Shown: positions 11,223 to 23,406 of the stretch, in pieces
Position numbering within the stretch: the stretch's first letter is position 1
Layout of the letters: each line of letters starts with the position of its first letter
Source of the DNA: Antitrichia curtipendula
Lineage: Eukaryota > Streptophyta > Bryopsida > Hypnales > Leucodontaceae
Assembly: GCA_951230915.1 (NCBI GenBank)
Contig: OX579637.1
Location: 4,154,001 to 4,218,000 of the forward strand
Length of the DNA: 64,000 bases
Reading direction: 5' to 3'
Notes under the pieces: model-generated
The model's database searches: none
The model's input: the letters and a program-made list of their open reading frames with translations, nothing else
What the model was told of the DNA's origin: nothing
Position numbers and translations under genes: made by a program

Positions 11223-12478
11223 GCGGACCATTTATGTTTTCGAAGCCATTATGCCATATTTAACTACTTTTGGACTATCGAAAATCCAAAATTAATAAAT
11301 GCACAAATCCCCCGATGGTGGAGGTTGCCTATTGATCAGGATTTTTCCAGATCTAATGTGGAATTTACACTTGTGTAAGGCGCTATAGGGAGTCTATTTC
11401 CAGAGCTTAGAAATTAGGATACAAAAAGTACCAAGATATCCCACGGTTTGAGGGTGAAACCTTTGTCTTAGCATTGGAAGTAGCACTGGATAGTTTTAAT
11501 ATTCAAGAGAAGTTCACGTAAGTCCCTCAAATGAATCCATGGCTGTGCTAAAGTTTACATATTGGCATCGTGGGAACTCCTGATGAACGTGGAACACGTG
11601 TGTCAACTTCTTTTAATACACGTATGACTCTAAGCTGGGATTTGCTAATGTATTGAATGATGTAAAAATGTTGAAGACAGTTAATTAATTTCCGCACTGT
11701 ATAATAGTGGGAGAAACGTGCCTAAAATCATCCATTCAGAAACATATGACCAATAAGACTTAAAACATATTCTATACACTGTAGCCTATGGTAGTGAGAC
11801 ATGGTAGCCTTAGCGATGAACAGAAGCACATGAAAGTGATTATGAGAAAACAGATCTACTTTGAATTATGAAGTGCATGCTACCTCATGGAATTGAAAAT
11901 AAAGGGGGAAGTTTGATCTGGATATCCCTTGATGGAGTGCTAACACCGTAAGGCAAGCGGGGACATCCGCATGATGGAAAAAATTAATGCCAGCAAGAAT
12001 GCATCTTATGCCTTATTTAGTTCTTGACTGCATAGAGTGTAGATAAACAATACCTAATAGTCTATATTAAAGTACTTTGGTGCATATTTCAGAACAATTA
12101 GCAAACAGAATCCCAGATGACCACAAGTACAGGAGTTACTGAAGGAGTGATGAAACAAATGAAGAGTCATAATCATAATATTGCATTCAACAGAACTATC
12201 TCGCAACATTGTAAATAACCCTTAAGAAATCAAGTGCAACAAAGGCAAAAATAAAAAAGCCAAGCAGGCCTATGCATCAACTACAGCTGTGACATCAAAA
12301 TCGGTGGTTGTCATGATAGAATAGGAGTAACATCAAATAGCGGACTTCATTTCATGAATTTACAGATCCAATATACGACAGCTTCAACAACCTACTCTAA
12401 TAGTTAGTCTAAGAATTTCATACAGAACCATGTACAATGAAAACAACTATTGCCAATGACAGTGAGGATTGACAAGGC
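11223..12478. other. No gene recognised
   Basis: AT-rich spacer of about 1.25 kb between module 1 (plus strand) and the minus-strand DUF7869-like gene. No long frame, palindrome or tandem repeat is seen. Confidence 0.5.
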
Positions 12479-12496
12479 ATCGTGACATCTCACGAT
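12479..12496. repeat. Class II palindrome, 3' flank of the minus-strand gene
   Basis: ATCGTGACATCTCACGAT is an 18-bp near-palindrome of the ACCGTGATATCTCACGGT class. It lies about 30 bp past the stop of the minus-strand gene ending at 12526. Confidence 0.75.
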
Positions 12497-12525
12497 AACC
12501 ACAACAAACTGGATATAGTACTTGA

Positions 12526-15500
12526 TCAAGGATTCGCCTCGTTGGACCTATTCAAATTTGCTAAGGCAGCCTCTCTACATTTCTTACTAATAGTCCGTGA
12601 CCTTGGATCCACTATCTTGGACCAATTAGCGTACACTGCAGCATCTGCGTCCACCCAGATCGGGGGACAATTTTCAACAACCCATTTTCCGTACCAGCAA
12701 TTACGGTACCTACATGCCATTGTAGTTTCTGAATTATCCGGTTGCCAATACTGTATTAAAAACTTCCCGTTGTTCACATCTCCTGCCAATCTACATACGG
12801 TGGACAATGCTCTTCCTTGCCAAACAGCACAAATATTTGGATCTTCAGGTCTGAGAAGAACCCACAAACCTAGGCGGATGTCAAGCCAAGGATTGAAGCT
12901 TTCTAATGGTGCTTCATTTGCAGGGCCGCAATAAGGTTCTGGGTCTTCTTCCTCCGGATTGACGTCAAGCGGATTGACTCTCGCCCCTAGGTTGGATACA
13001 TCATATATACCACCCTCCAATCATGTTGTGGCCAAAAGCCTTCTTGCAATTCAGCAGGACACTCCGGGAGTGGTTCCTTCAGCTCACCCAACACACGTTT
13101 CCAATAATCGACGTATGGACCAAATGCAGTTGCGAATCCCTCGCACCTGGACATTCCGTTTTGCCAATACTGAATGTACTTCTCTAGTCCTACCATCATG
13201 AAACCCTTGTTCAAGGTAGCTTTCCTCGCCATTTCAAGAGCCTTATCTTGATTTCGCATTGACGCTAGGGGGACTTCGCTGCCCCACATGGGCTTGAATG
13301 GAACAGACTTTGGACAACCAGAAGGGAGCATTGGCCGACCATTCCGGTCTGTCCTCCACAGGGATTGGGAAGGTTTATTTGATGGCAAACACTTCGAATC
13401 AACTGCTGATTTTTTGAAGTTCATAACAGGGACCCCATCGCTGTCCACATAGAACTTAAAAAGGTGCATCTTCCCTAACCCAATTAATCTTTCTTCACGA
13501 TTGCACTGGTAACCCTTCACGAACGACTTGAAATCCCCCACCTCCTGTATAAACTCCGGCATAAATGAGAGTTTTTGGGACTGCATGAACGCTTTCATGA
13601 GATCAGCCACTACAAAAGTGTTCTTTGTCTTCAGTGCCTTAGACAAGTGGCTGAAATATGCATCAATGTCCTCATGAGTGTGTCCGACTAGTAGAAAGCC
13701 AACCTAAATTTCCTTGAAGACACCTCGTGCAGTGAGCTAGGACAAGAACGCCATTAGATATTTGTTCTTGATATCCTTAGCGGAGTTGTCAAGCTGCAGA
13801 TACAATTTCCTAGGAAGGGGGACGGATCCAATCCGAGCTTCTGGATCAGTGAGCTTCAAGATGTCCATACACCTAGACTTTCCTCTAAGTAGAGCCTCGA
13901 ACGTAGGCTTAGCCGGCGGATAGGGAAAAATGTCTCCAGTCTCTCGAATCGGTGGACCCTCTAATTGGCGAAACAATCTCGCCAATGACGAGATTGTAAA
14001 GTTTGAATCTCCAAGCCAGCAGGACGGAGCATAGTGAGCATATGCACAATCACCGTGACCATGAGCTACCATTCCAGTAACGCTCATCGGAAGCTGACCG
14101 AGTCCTGCCGTGGCTTTTGTTGTCACCCGCATTCTTGGGAGAGCTGTTTTAGATGTATCCATTTTATTGTGAATGATGCACAGAATATCCTTCGGATTTC
14201 GTTTTGATTCCTCACGCCACGAAGCGTATAGCCGACGGCATGATGCTTGATGATTGAGATGTTGAGTTCGTTGCTTCATGAACTCCACGTACTCCAGGCT
14301 TCCTTTCGGTGACTTCAGCAGGAACTGCTGATACTGGTCGCACAAACTACATTTTGCAAAGGAACTTCCAACAGGCTTTATGGACACATTATTAAAGTGC
14401 TCCTTCTTAAGTCTACTAATAGTTGACTGGCTGACGGTGGGGAGCCCGTAATCCACATTCAACTGCAAAAAACATTAAAGATTGATTGAGTGTACAAGGC
14501 AAAAGAACTATAGGACTTCAGGAGAGAGAAAGATAACAAGAAATAGACTTGAACACCTGATGAATGACAGAAGAGAGCAGGCATCGTGATATATCATGAT
14601 GATAGAGTCAATGAAGATATGTCAAGGAGATGAAACCCGACAAGAAGGATATAGATTAGTACCTCATTGGTTTCAAGTTGAACGCGTTTCCAGTTGTTTC
14701 CAGCAGGCAGGAACTTTAAAGTGTCCATTCTCTCGTTTCCTATGCCGCGCATTTGGTGCGGCATTTGGTCAGCATTATCATCAATGATTGATCTCATGGT
14801 TCCAGTGGCCTGAACTGTTTCAATCCTAGGGCGCTTGACCCCTTTGTTCCCATGTGTCCCTGAAACCCTACCCTCTTTGTACTTGTCAATGTAATTATGG
14901 AATGTGGACTTCGGAATTCCATGAATAATATACCAAGCAGTGCCACAAACTTCAGCACCTTCCAGTGTGAGAAATTTCCGCTTGCGAGTCCCGTCCAAGG
15001 TGTGCAATTGTCCGCCGACAGCAATTTCGTATTCGCACCGCTCATCAAAGGACTTCAAGTAGAACTTCTGCCTGACTAGAAGTGTCTTCTCTTAGAGAAA
15101 GAATTGGCAACACATACTTCTACAGCACTTTTTGGAACTGACCTTCCGGATTTCTTCTTCCGCAATTTTCCTGACGTACTGTGAATCCTTCTCATGAAGA
15201 CTGGGCTTACGAACAATGAAGCGGTAAGGGGCCTTCATTCTCCCACCAAGATAAGCGAGCGGATCCTCAGCAACGGGAATAGCTGTGAAATGGTTCAAGG
15301 TTTCTTTCAACGACCGGCCGTTGGGAAACCAACAGTTCGACAAGGGCCACCGAGCATGAGTCATAATGTCTTCAAAATTTCCCACAAAAACGTCCAAGAC
15401 AGTAACACCAACACACTCATCACCAAGTGTTCCATCTTGAAAGTGATCGTCTGGCCTCCAGCAGTTTATGCGCCCCGACAAGAGAAGCACACTTGAAGAG

Positions 15501-15946
15501 TCCATCCAATGCACCTCAAGCACGGACCACGATTCCTGACGAATAAAACAGGATGTATTCAGGGGAACATGCTCTTCCATCGACTTTACAACATCTGCGG
15601 CTCTCTATAGTATTGTCCAGTCAAGCACATCAGACAGTGTTTGAAAACCCCTTTGCCCGGGGTTCAGGCGCAAACCACAAGCATCCTCAAAGAGACAACA
15701 AGGCTTCAATAGAATGAAAACTCACGGCTCAACCGGAATGGCCACACCAAGCCACTGCCCCTCCGGACGAACCTCTACAATACAACCTTCTCCCACTTCG
15801 CCGAATCCAGGAACAAAGAGCTTCACTGAATCGCCCTTGTCAAATGGAGACGATCCAACAGTGGATTCCTGTGAGTCCTCCTCGGATCCTGATACATTAC
15901 CGACTGCGATAATTGCATCATTGACAGAATGTGTAGTCGAATCCAT
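12526..15946 (-). pseudogene. DUF7869-like transposase-derived protein
   Basis: Exon 1 is 15946-14663 and exon 2 is 14462-12526, joined in phase 0 across a GT-AG intron. The start ATG reads MDSTTHSVND. Landmarks in order are a Cys-rich KKCCRSMCCQ (about 15110), LHTLDGTRKRKFLTLEG, HGIPKSTFHNYIDKY with a basic KRPR, a CSLCDQY site, LPRKLYLQLDNSAKDIKNKY, VGFLLVGHTHEDIDAYF, then FVVADLMKAF. The QLDN...KNKY and GHTHEDID motifs match the DUF7869 family, an RNase H-like domain thought to come from transposases. In-frame stops on the minus strand are TGA 15724-15722, TAG 15607-15605, TAA 15094-15092, TAG 13739-13737 and TAG 13706-13704. A 2-nt TA insertion near 13000 shifts frame for the last ~160 residues. 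The gene is broken as read. Class II palindromes sit in its intron and both flanks. Confidence 0.7.
14463..14662 (-). other. Intron of the DUF7869-like gene, with class II palindrome
   Basis: On the minus strand the donor is GAG|GTACTAAT and the acceptor is TTTTTTGCAG before TTGAATGTG. The intron contains the near-palindrome ATCGTGATATATCATGAT at 14583-14600. Confidence 0.65.
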
Positions 15947-15976
15947 TACGAGTGTCCCCGTCTCTTCTCAGCCGAT

Positions 15977-16399
15977 ATCGTGATAAATCACGGTGCTCAA
16001 ATCTCCTGCGAACAACAAAGGGTAACGTAGAGTTAGGGGAGTCGTGGTGTGAACACCCTTCCTTTGACAGATATCAGCACTAATCAGATAACATGGCACG
16101 AACTCAACCTAAACCAACTTGGAAGTTGGCCATAAAAGGTAATCCCCGAATTTGCTGATAATGCGACTGTGACATATTACGATGTCCTGAGGAAGAGTTC
16201 CTCCAAAGGTTCCAATGGACGACTAGATAGACCAGGGACCGTGAGATCTCACGGTGTAGCCATTGCAAGACCTATTCATAAAGACATCACGGGATATCAC
16301 GATGTTAAGATCGTGAGATCTCACGGTGTTGCCGCTGTGACATCAGTTCATGAAAGTTCCGAAAACTATCTCGACTCAAACATCATGAGATATCACGAT
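15977..16399. repeat. 72-bp phased class II palindrome cluster
   Basis: Palindromes lie at 16166-16183, 16238-16255, 16310-16327 and 16382-16399, each starting exactly 72 bp after the last. There is an extra copy at 16286-16303 (24 bp before the third) and another at 15977-15994. The copy at 16238 (ACCGTGAGATCTCACGGT) is perfect. The cluster lies upstream of the minus-strand DUF7869-like start and may be in its promoter or a 5' intron. A plus-strand frame across it is repeat-derived and not called. Confidence 0.85.
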
Positions 16400-16842
16400 G
16401 GCTATATCGGATCCACACGTGCCATCGTATTTCCTCTTCAATACGTAGGGTTGGACAATACGCGTATTATACTAGCATCCGACAGCCTACTAAAACGTCT
16501 GCTTTCAGCACTGAACTTCATAGACGTCTTATGGTATCCTTGCCTGGACCGGTCTCCGATAGAAAACATGAGCCCCGGTACAAGCCAGTCATCTGGCGTG
16601 TGGAAGAACCGACTGCGCCTAGTTGTGTATGCGGAAGCCTGTGTTGTCCTTCACTCTACGAATGTGCAAATCATGATAGACTACTGCCTATGGTTCCTAA
16701 TTCTGAAGGTGGAACGCATGCACAACACGACATGTAGAAACACTAAAAGTCTATGAACTTCTCGTAGGCTGCGAATTCTCAATTATACTTGAAACACAAC
16801 GGACTCCATCGGCTGCTGTATGCCGCTGCAATCTCAGTATCC

Positions 16843-17271
16843 TTAGTACCATTCGATCATGATGTGCAACTTGTGGAAGACGGCTAATGGAAACTGAAAC
16901 TTTACAACTGACATGCAATGCACAGTGATGAGATCATACGGAGAATGGTGATGGGCACTGATAATCTTGTCACTCCACCTTAGAACGCTGGGAAGAACAG
17001 AATGCACGGCCTCAAAAATCTGGAGCTTCACAGCGTCTTCACGTGTGCAAAAGAGCGTGCTCGACAAACCTCTGGGATTATGACAGAAGTTAGTTTGGAT
17101 CCGCGAGCTCCACTTTCCCGCCTTGATTTTGAGAGGGACGTGCGGTCTTGGTTTTTGAATTTCAGGCGCTTTCTTCAAGCGTGCGCTTCTTTGACCACCG
17201 GAAGGATCTGAAGATGCGGTCTTGCGGACACAATATTCACTGTATCCTACAAGATCGACCAACACTGGCAT
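16843..17271 (-). CDS. Possible upstream exon or small unknown gene
   Basis: A minus-strand frame of 142 codons opens with an ATG (MPVLVDLVGYSEYCVRK) and is basic in its first half (RSARLKKAPEIQKPRP). The first two thirds are GC-richer than the flanks and look more coding-like than the end. It lies about 0.9 kb upstream of the DUF7869-like start on the same strand, so it could be a 5' exon of that gene; a GGTTTG after HNPR could serve as a donor. No domain is recognised. Confidence 0.3.
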   Translation of the reverse strand: MPVLVDLVGYSEYCVRKTASSDPSGGQRSARLKKAPEIQKPRPHVPLKIKAGKWSSRIQTNFCHNPRGLSSTLFCTREDAVKLQIFEAVHSVLPSVLRWSDKIISAHHHSPYDLITVHCMSVVKFQFPLAVFHKLHIMIEWY

Positions 17272-17280
17272 TGGGAGGTC

Positions 17281-17760
17281 GTGCGTGCGGTACTTTATTC
17301 CGAATGTTGACTACAATCTAGAATTCCGTGCACCACTGCGAAGCTGAATGAAGTGCGTGCCGTCATTTATATTGAGTCTTCTCTGGACTGAGGACGTGCG
17401 TCATTAACACATTGCATCGTTGCACTGTCACCTGCCACCCATTTTATGCTTCGTAGGGATAGGAATAATCACTTAATGCCATGCTAAAGCGGAGTTATCA
17501 ACAATCCATTTCCGATGTTCACGTCATTTAACTAGTCTTGCTTACGATACTGTAATTCTGTTTTACAATTCAAGGCCGGGTTTCAAGTAATTATATTTGT
17601 ATTTACGATTGGCCATTCCCATCGATAAACCAGGGATCGAGGTTCTCTGTTACCAATGCTTGTGGTTTTAAAGAGGGTATTGGAGTCTACAGTCTGTGGT
17701 ATTCGAGTTTTCAATTCCATGTACACAAAGTACAGAGTTCACGGGAATAGGGTGTACAAC
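17281..17760. other. No gene recognised
   Basis: Short spacer between the putative exon and the telomere-like tract. Nothing distinctive is seen. Confidence 0.4.
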
Positions 17761-17764
17761 TCAA

Positions 17765-17960
17765 CGGTTTAGGGTACAGGTTTGACGTTTTAGGGATTAC
17801 AATATTATTCTGGATTTAGGGTTTAGGGTTCACAATATTAGGGTTTAGGGTTTAGGGTCAACACATTAGGAAAAGACAACTTAGGATACACGGATTTAGG
17901 ATTTAGGGTTTAGGGTTCACGGTAATAGGATCCAGGGTCATGGTATTAACCAAAGTAATA
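17765..17960. repeat. Interstitial telomere-like TTTAGGG repeats
   Basis: About ten TTTAGGG or one-off variants (TTTAGGA, TTAGGGT) are interspersed with short spacers, on the plus strand. TTTAGGG is the common plant telomere unit. The tract is degenerate and short, so an old internal insertion is more likely than a nearby chromosome end. Confidence 0.8.
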
Positions 17961-18185
17961 ACCCAAGTATTGAATCTAGTACGGAAACACCTTATTGTAT
18001 TGGTCAGCGACTAGGATACACAAATTATACGAGTAATTCCACTACCAAAGACAAACATGTAGTTGAATTCATTATATCAAATGATGATGAATTTAAGAAT
18101 ATAACAAACGTTCATCGCGAGTAGTTACCTAGTGTGTAGAACATCTTTTGTAATTGTGGGTCCAAACGTTTGCATTTCCATTCCA

Positions 18186-18556
18186 AATGTTTGTCCCAAA
18201 AAAGTGCTATCTTTCTAGAAGTTTGGAGATCCCTACAAACTTTTGTAAAAAAAAATGTGCTATTTGCCCCAAACGTTAGGAAATGCCTCCAAACTTTTGT
18301 GAAAAAAATGTGATATTCGCGCCAAAGGTTAGGAGATCCCTCCAAACTTTTGTACAAAAAAATGTACTAATGGCCCCAAACGTTTGGAGATCCCTCCAAA
18401 CTTTAAAAAAAAAAAATGTGCTATTCGCCCCAAAGGTTAGGAGATCCCTCCAAACTTTTGTACAAAAAAATGTACTAATGGCCCCAAACATTTGGAGATC
18501 CCTCCAAACTTTTAAAAAAAAATGTGCTATTCGCCCCAAACGTTTGGAGATCCCTC
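18186..18556. repeat. ~60-bp tandem repeat with dimeric period
   Basis: A unit with 'gagatccctccaaac' plus an A-run and 'atgtgctattcgcccc' or 'atgtactaatggcccc' repeats about six times. The two alternating unit types give a ~120-bp dimer. Several units contain the palindrome CCAAACGTTTGG. Long frames on both strands across the array are repeat artefacts. Confidence 0.85.
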
Positions 18557-18559
18557 TGA

Positions 18560-21500
18560 CTGTCTATTAAACTTCTATTCAAAAAATAGACATATCCACA
18601 AATGGGCCTAAGTATTTTACCATATATACATATATTTTTATATAAAAAACAACATATTAATAAATTCATTTCAGTCATATTAACCTCTTTTAGAAAGAAT
18701 TATAGCTAATTGTGTTATACAGCATTCGTTGGGGTTCGGAGGAGGGTTCAGGCTTTAGGTTTTACAGTGTTATAGGCCAACTACGTTCATAGAATTTTTA
18801 AATTTATATCGAATGAGTATTTCTACATAAGAAGATAATTGGTGAATAACTTGTAAGCAAACTGTAGCAAACCTTGTGTTTTAAATTGATTGGAGAAGGA
18901 TTAATATTTTCTAATTTTCTGTACGAGTTAAGGTAAAAGGTGGCTGAGGGTTTATGGTTCAAGGAGCCTTGCATTAAAAAATGGCCCTACATACTGCTGC
19001 GAAATGTACAGGAAGTACTCCTTAAATTGACCTTCTACAGTTAGCGAATGAATCCAGTCAAAATACTTCATTGATTTTGAGAAGCATGTCTCATTTTCTT
19101 ACCTATCCTCATCTATGTAGAGAAGTTCAAAGTAAACGGTTCATGGAAGCCCGGCCCGGGGCCATAAACAAGTGCATATAATAGTAAACTAATTGAAAAT
19201 TGATTCAATAAATAATTCAGTTTAGACTTTATTGAGTTCCTTTATGTGGAAAAATTCCTTTTTTTATTTTGGAAGATAGCTACAAATCTTTTCATGTTAA
19301 TATGATTGTGTAGAAATCCAATTTTTTGAAAAAACTTCTAATACTATTCAAAGATCTCCCAATGTTTTGCAAAGATCTAGTGTCACACTTAAAGAATTTC
19401 GTTGTTTAGTGAATTATTCACTAAACATCCCAAGAATTTTAGATAAATAACGACATCAACAGCTCTTCCAACATTTGTATAGGTCTCTTGATATTTTACA
19501 ATGGACTTTTTTGGAATTCCCTGTTCTAAGACTGATTTGGAGCTTTTCTTATTCATTCCTATTAGTTTTTTTCATTTTATGTATTTTCAGGTGTTCTAAT
19601 TTCATTGAGGAGGGATCTTCAAAGAACCTGCCATTGTACATAAGGAAATTGTTGTACATAAGGAAGTTGTCGTTTTTTTGTGAACTCAAGGGATTTTTCA
19701 TCAATTTTCTCTAAATCACCCTTATGCAATCCAAAGTGGTAGAATTTTTGCACGTCACACATTTCATAGTTCTTTCCATGAGTCCTAATATTTGGTAGAA
19801 TACAGAAGATGCAATTGTGCTATATGGATTGTTAAGAGTACCATAAGAAAGGACACATAAGACTTGTAAGATAGTTGTCAATCATTCAATTCTTAAGACA
19901 ATGATTGCATTCTATTCACATAAATCTAGGAACGTTAAATTTGTATACTAACTGTCTTTAGATTATAATCTAAGAAATTGAGCGGACTTCAAAATTGTTG
20001 AAACAAATGCGGCCAATCTATGTATTACTAGTATTTTGAACTCATGCAATCTAGAAAGGATATTGATTAAAAAAATTCAAAATTATGTACAAATGAATGA
20101 GATATATATTTAAAACCTTCATCTTAGTTAGATTGAAGCCTCCAAAATCTAGAAATACTATTCATTTTGCATAGTAAAATCTATCTTAAAGTACAATTTC
20201 AGAGGCATAAATCTACATTCTAGAATATTGGATTTCAGATATGCAATTGATTTGGAGGTTGGGTCATCTTCTAATAACACTAAAAAATGCATGGATTATC
20301 TCCTAATCACCTTTTTTTCCCCCAATGACCATTATGAATTATGTGATATTCAAAAGTCTAGCAGTCGACGTAAAATGTGGCTTGCAATTTCTAAATTTGG
20401 AGTGATTGAATATATTTAAGACTATTCAGTAAACTTTCATTAGTTCATCATGGTAAGGATCCAAAAGATATAATTTTCAAATGAATGTTAAATAATATTA
20501 TTGAATATACAATATAGATCATGTATTCATTTCATAATATATTGCAATATTGTTTTAGACCTACATAATGATATACGATGTACAAATGATTACAGGCAAT
20601 GTTTGATTTAAAAGTAATATGATTGGACCAGGAATACCACTTGAAACAAATTAGTATGTTCAAATTAAAAACTTCAAGTGAACCCCTCAATGTGAGCTAA
20701 GTGTAAATCCCTAGGAGTGTTTTTAAAACCCCTAGTGCCTCACAAACTGTGTTTTTAAAACCCCTCAGTACGAAAGACTTAGTCGTGAGTTCTCGCTTTC
20801 TGAAAGTTATAATTTTAATATTGTCTAAGTAACTCGAGACATTCAATTCTTTTTCTCCCCGTTATTTTCCTATTTGTTTAATTTACATATTTTTTGGTTT
20901 TGCAAATCAGAAATGATGAAGTCATTATGCATTTACATCCAAAAGTTAATGTCAACATTAAGCAAGTCATGTTAGCAGGGTTACACGTTTAAGAGAGCAA
21001 CAATTTAAACTGAATGTGGTCTCTCAAATGGATCATGACATAATGTTTTTATTTCTGCTTAATATTTGTTTTTATTATTTTTTTTCTTCTCAAATTTTTA
21101 AAATTTAAATTTTTTTTTCTTTTTGGGCATTCTGTTTATTTAATTTAATTTAATTTTTTAATTTTTTAATTTTTTTCCATTTATCCAAATTATAATTATG
21201 AATATACAAAATAGATCACGTATTCATTTGATAGGATACGACATCATGGTTTGAAGCCCACAATGATTGATCTCATGATGTACAATTGATTACTTGCAAT
21301 GTTTTGAGTTGACACATGGACTATGAATACCATTTTTAACCCTAAAAATTTAAATAACATGTTTAAATTAAATAAATTTATTCACTTACTGTGAGCTAAG
21401 TGTAAGCCCCTTAGTGTGTTTATAATCCTCCTAAGTGTGAAGGACTTAATTTATATGAGTCCTTACTTTCTAGAAATTATAATTTCATTTACTTGAGACA

Positions 21501-22050
21501 TACATTTTTTTTACTCCCCATTATTTTTCTCTTTGTCTGACAAATTTTTTTGGTGCCATTCATTACAAATGACAAATTTCTTATGCTTTGAGTGACTTCT
21601 CTATTTATAAGATTTTGGAAGTTTGTCATTTTAAAGGTGCATAATAAACTAAGCCCCAGACTAAGTTTAATTTTTTAGTCGGCATCTTCTTTTTAATTTT
21701 TAAATTTATCAAAATTCTTGTTATTCTTTTAAGTTTTTCTAAATCAAAGAATTTTAGAAATTATTCCCTTCAAGTTTTGAATTTCTTCTTGAAATTTTTT
21801 TCCCTCGGCTTGCTTTTATATTTTTAATTTTTTTTTCCTTTTTTCAGATTTCTCTTTCTCTAAGTTTCTTGTTCTCTTTTATCAATTTCATTTTTTCATT
21901 AATTTATCCCATTTTTTTTTTAACAAATGCCCTACAAATTGTGTTAAGATCATAAAAGAATTAAAAAAATGTGGCCTCGCTGCCAACAAGGGGGACATTG
22001 GCAAAATTAAGGAGAACTACCCTTAACCGAATCTCTAATAAACATCTACT
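18560..22050. other. AT-rich DNA, no gene recognised
   Basis: About 3.5 kb of strongly AT-rich sequence without a credible coding frame. It contains one diverged direct duplication (listed separately) and T-rich microsatellite-like stretches near 21.05-21.18 and 21.8-21.9 kb. Confidence 0.55.
20500..21560. repeat. Diverged direct repeat pair (~350-400 bp each)
   Basis: Segments 20500-20905 and 21195-21560 share, in the same order, 'gaatatacaa..tagatca', 'gatgtacaa.tgattac', 'gtgagctaagtgtaa', 'gaaggact/gaaagact' and 'cttgagacat'-like blocks. They look like two old copies of one unit separated by a T-rich spacer. No terminal structure is clear. Confidence 0.55.
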
Positions 22051-22067
22051 TAACCTCTACTTAACAC

Positions 22068-22620
22068 CTACTTAATCATGACCTCTATACCCCTACTTAT
22101 CTCATCAACCCTGACAAAGCATTCAATACCCCTGGTGGAGCGGCGTAGTATTGAGTGGTTCCGCTCCACCTGGCAAACATTAACCACGAGGTTGCCCGTT
22201 GCCCCCGGATGGCCCTTACTTGTTTTCTCCGGCTGTTGCTCCGTTGTTCTTCCTGACTCGCCGCTCTGTTGTTCTTCCAGACTCGCCGCTCCGCTACCTA
22301 TTGTCGTAGCTGTAGCTGGAGTTTTTAAATCAATAAAGGGGCGTTCTCGATTGGGTCGGTGTAACTTTCTGATTTCTTTGTTAGTTTCATCGTGTGCATC
22401 AATTTGGGAGGCGCTCCACCATTGCGCGCTGTCCGCTGCAACTCGGAGGCAAGTTAGAGAAGAAGAAGGTTTTTGTTTTGCCGAGGAAGAGGGAGAGCGG
22501 GAGCCGTCACATGTACTGTGAGGTCGGACGTCTTCACTTATCCCCGTGAGGCGCAGGCGGAGGCGCAAGGTAGCGCGTCAATCATCAAGCATTATTCAAA
22601 CACAATCTAAGTAAGTCCCC
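22068..22620 (+). promoter_or_regulatory. GC-rich island upstream of module 2; possible 5' untranslated exon
   Basis: An abrupt GC-rich stretch between AT-rich flanks. It has a short duplicated segment (gttgttcttcc..gactcgccgctc) near 22235-22290 and ends in a donor-like ATCTAA|GTAAGT at about 22610. The frames on both strands lack recognisable domains. It precedes the module 2 start by about 0.8 kb, so a leader exon with promoter is the best guess, unproven. Confidence 0.35.
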
Positions 22621-22629
22621 CCTCAGTCT

Positions 22630-23406
22630 ACGGTCCTGCCTCGATTAGTTTTCTTCAATTCGTAGTTCACGATAGACCTAAGTTCCATGACGTAACTATG
22701 ATTGTGTTTTTTCAACTTTACATGTCGCAACTGCACTGCCTCGAGTGAATCACATTCAATCAGTTTGGAACTAGGCAGTCACAGGGAGGAAGTACTGCTG
22801 CTTGTTACTGGAAGGGGAACTGCAGAAATTACAGACGAATGGGATTGTCGCCATATTCAATCTTTAGTATTCTTGGCATTGTAGTTCAATCTAGTGTACA
22901 ATGAAAGTTAACTTTCTTCATTTAGCAGTAACGTTAACTTTCTTCTCCTACCAAATGAATCCATTAAATGAGTTTGACGCTTGGAGTGAATGCAAATATT
23001 AATCCTTGAATGTGAGTGTGTTCTTGATGTCATTTTGCACTAGGCAGGAGCGCATACCTATAGAACTACGGGTCTCACTGGAATTAGACACTTCAAATGA
23101 ATTCTTACAATTGTTGTCATTTTAATTCTATCTACGTTGAGTACCCGCTTAAAGGCAGGGTTTACGTCTGTACAGAGTTGTGGGCGTGTATTTCAAACTG
23201 TGTAGTTGCTCGCTGTCTGTCTTGGTCACTGCCCATGTTCAATTGTCTCACTTAACTTAACACACTTTCAGTGCCGATTAAGGCTCACCGTGATGGAGAA
23301 ATCAAGCACTTACCATGTCGTTTTGTAACTGAAATTTTACAGGAAGTAGTCGACCGTGTCCCGTTGTTCCAAGGCGTACACTCGTGTGGAATTTCAATCC
23401 AGGGCA
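22630..23406. other. Probable 5' intron or leader region of module 2
   Basis: No coding frame with recognisable content. An acceptor-like CACTTTCAG lies at about 23270, after which sequence is GC-richer up to the proposed ATG at 23407, so a second leader exon is possible. Confidence 0.35.

Noticed and set aside
16169..16756. 195-residue plus-strand frame
   Set aside because: Its start is built from the 72-bp palindrome repeats and it lies opposite the 5' region of a minus-strand gene.
22068..22568. 166-residue minus-strand and 147-residue plus-strand frames in the GC-rich island
   Set aside because: They overlap each other, lack domains and reflect local GC richness. A leader exon or promoter is more likely.
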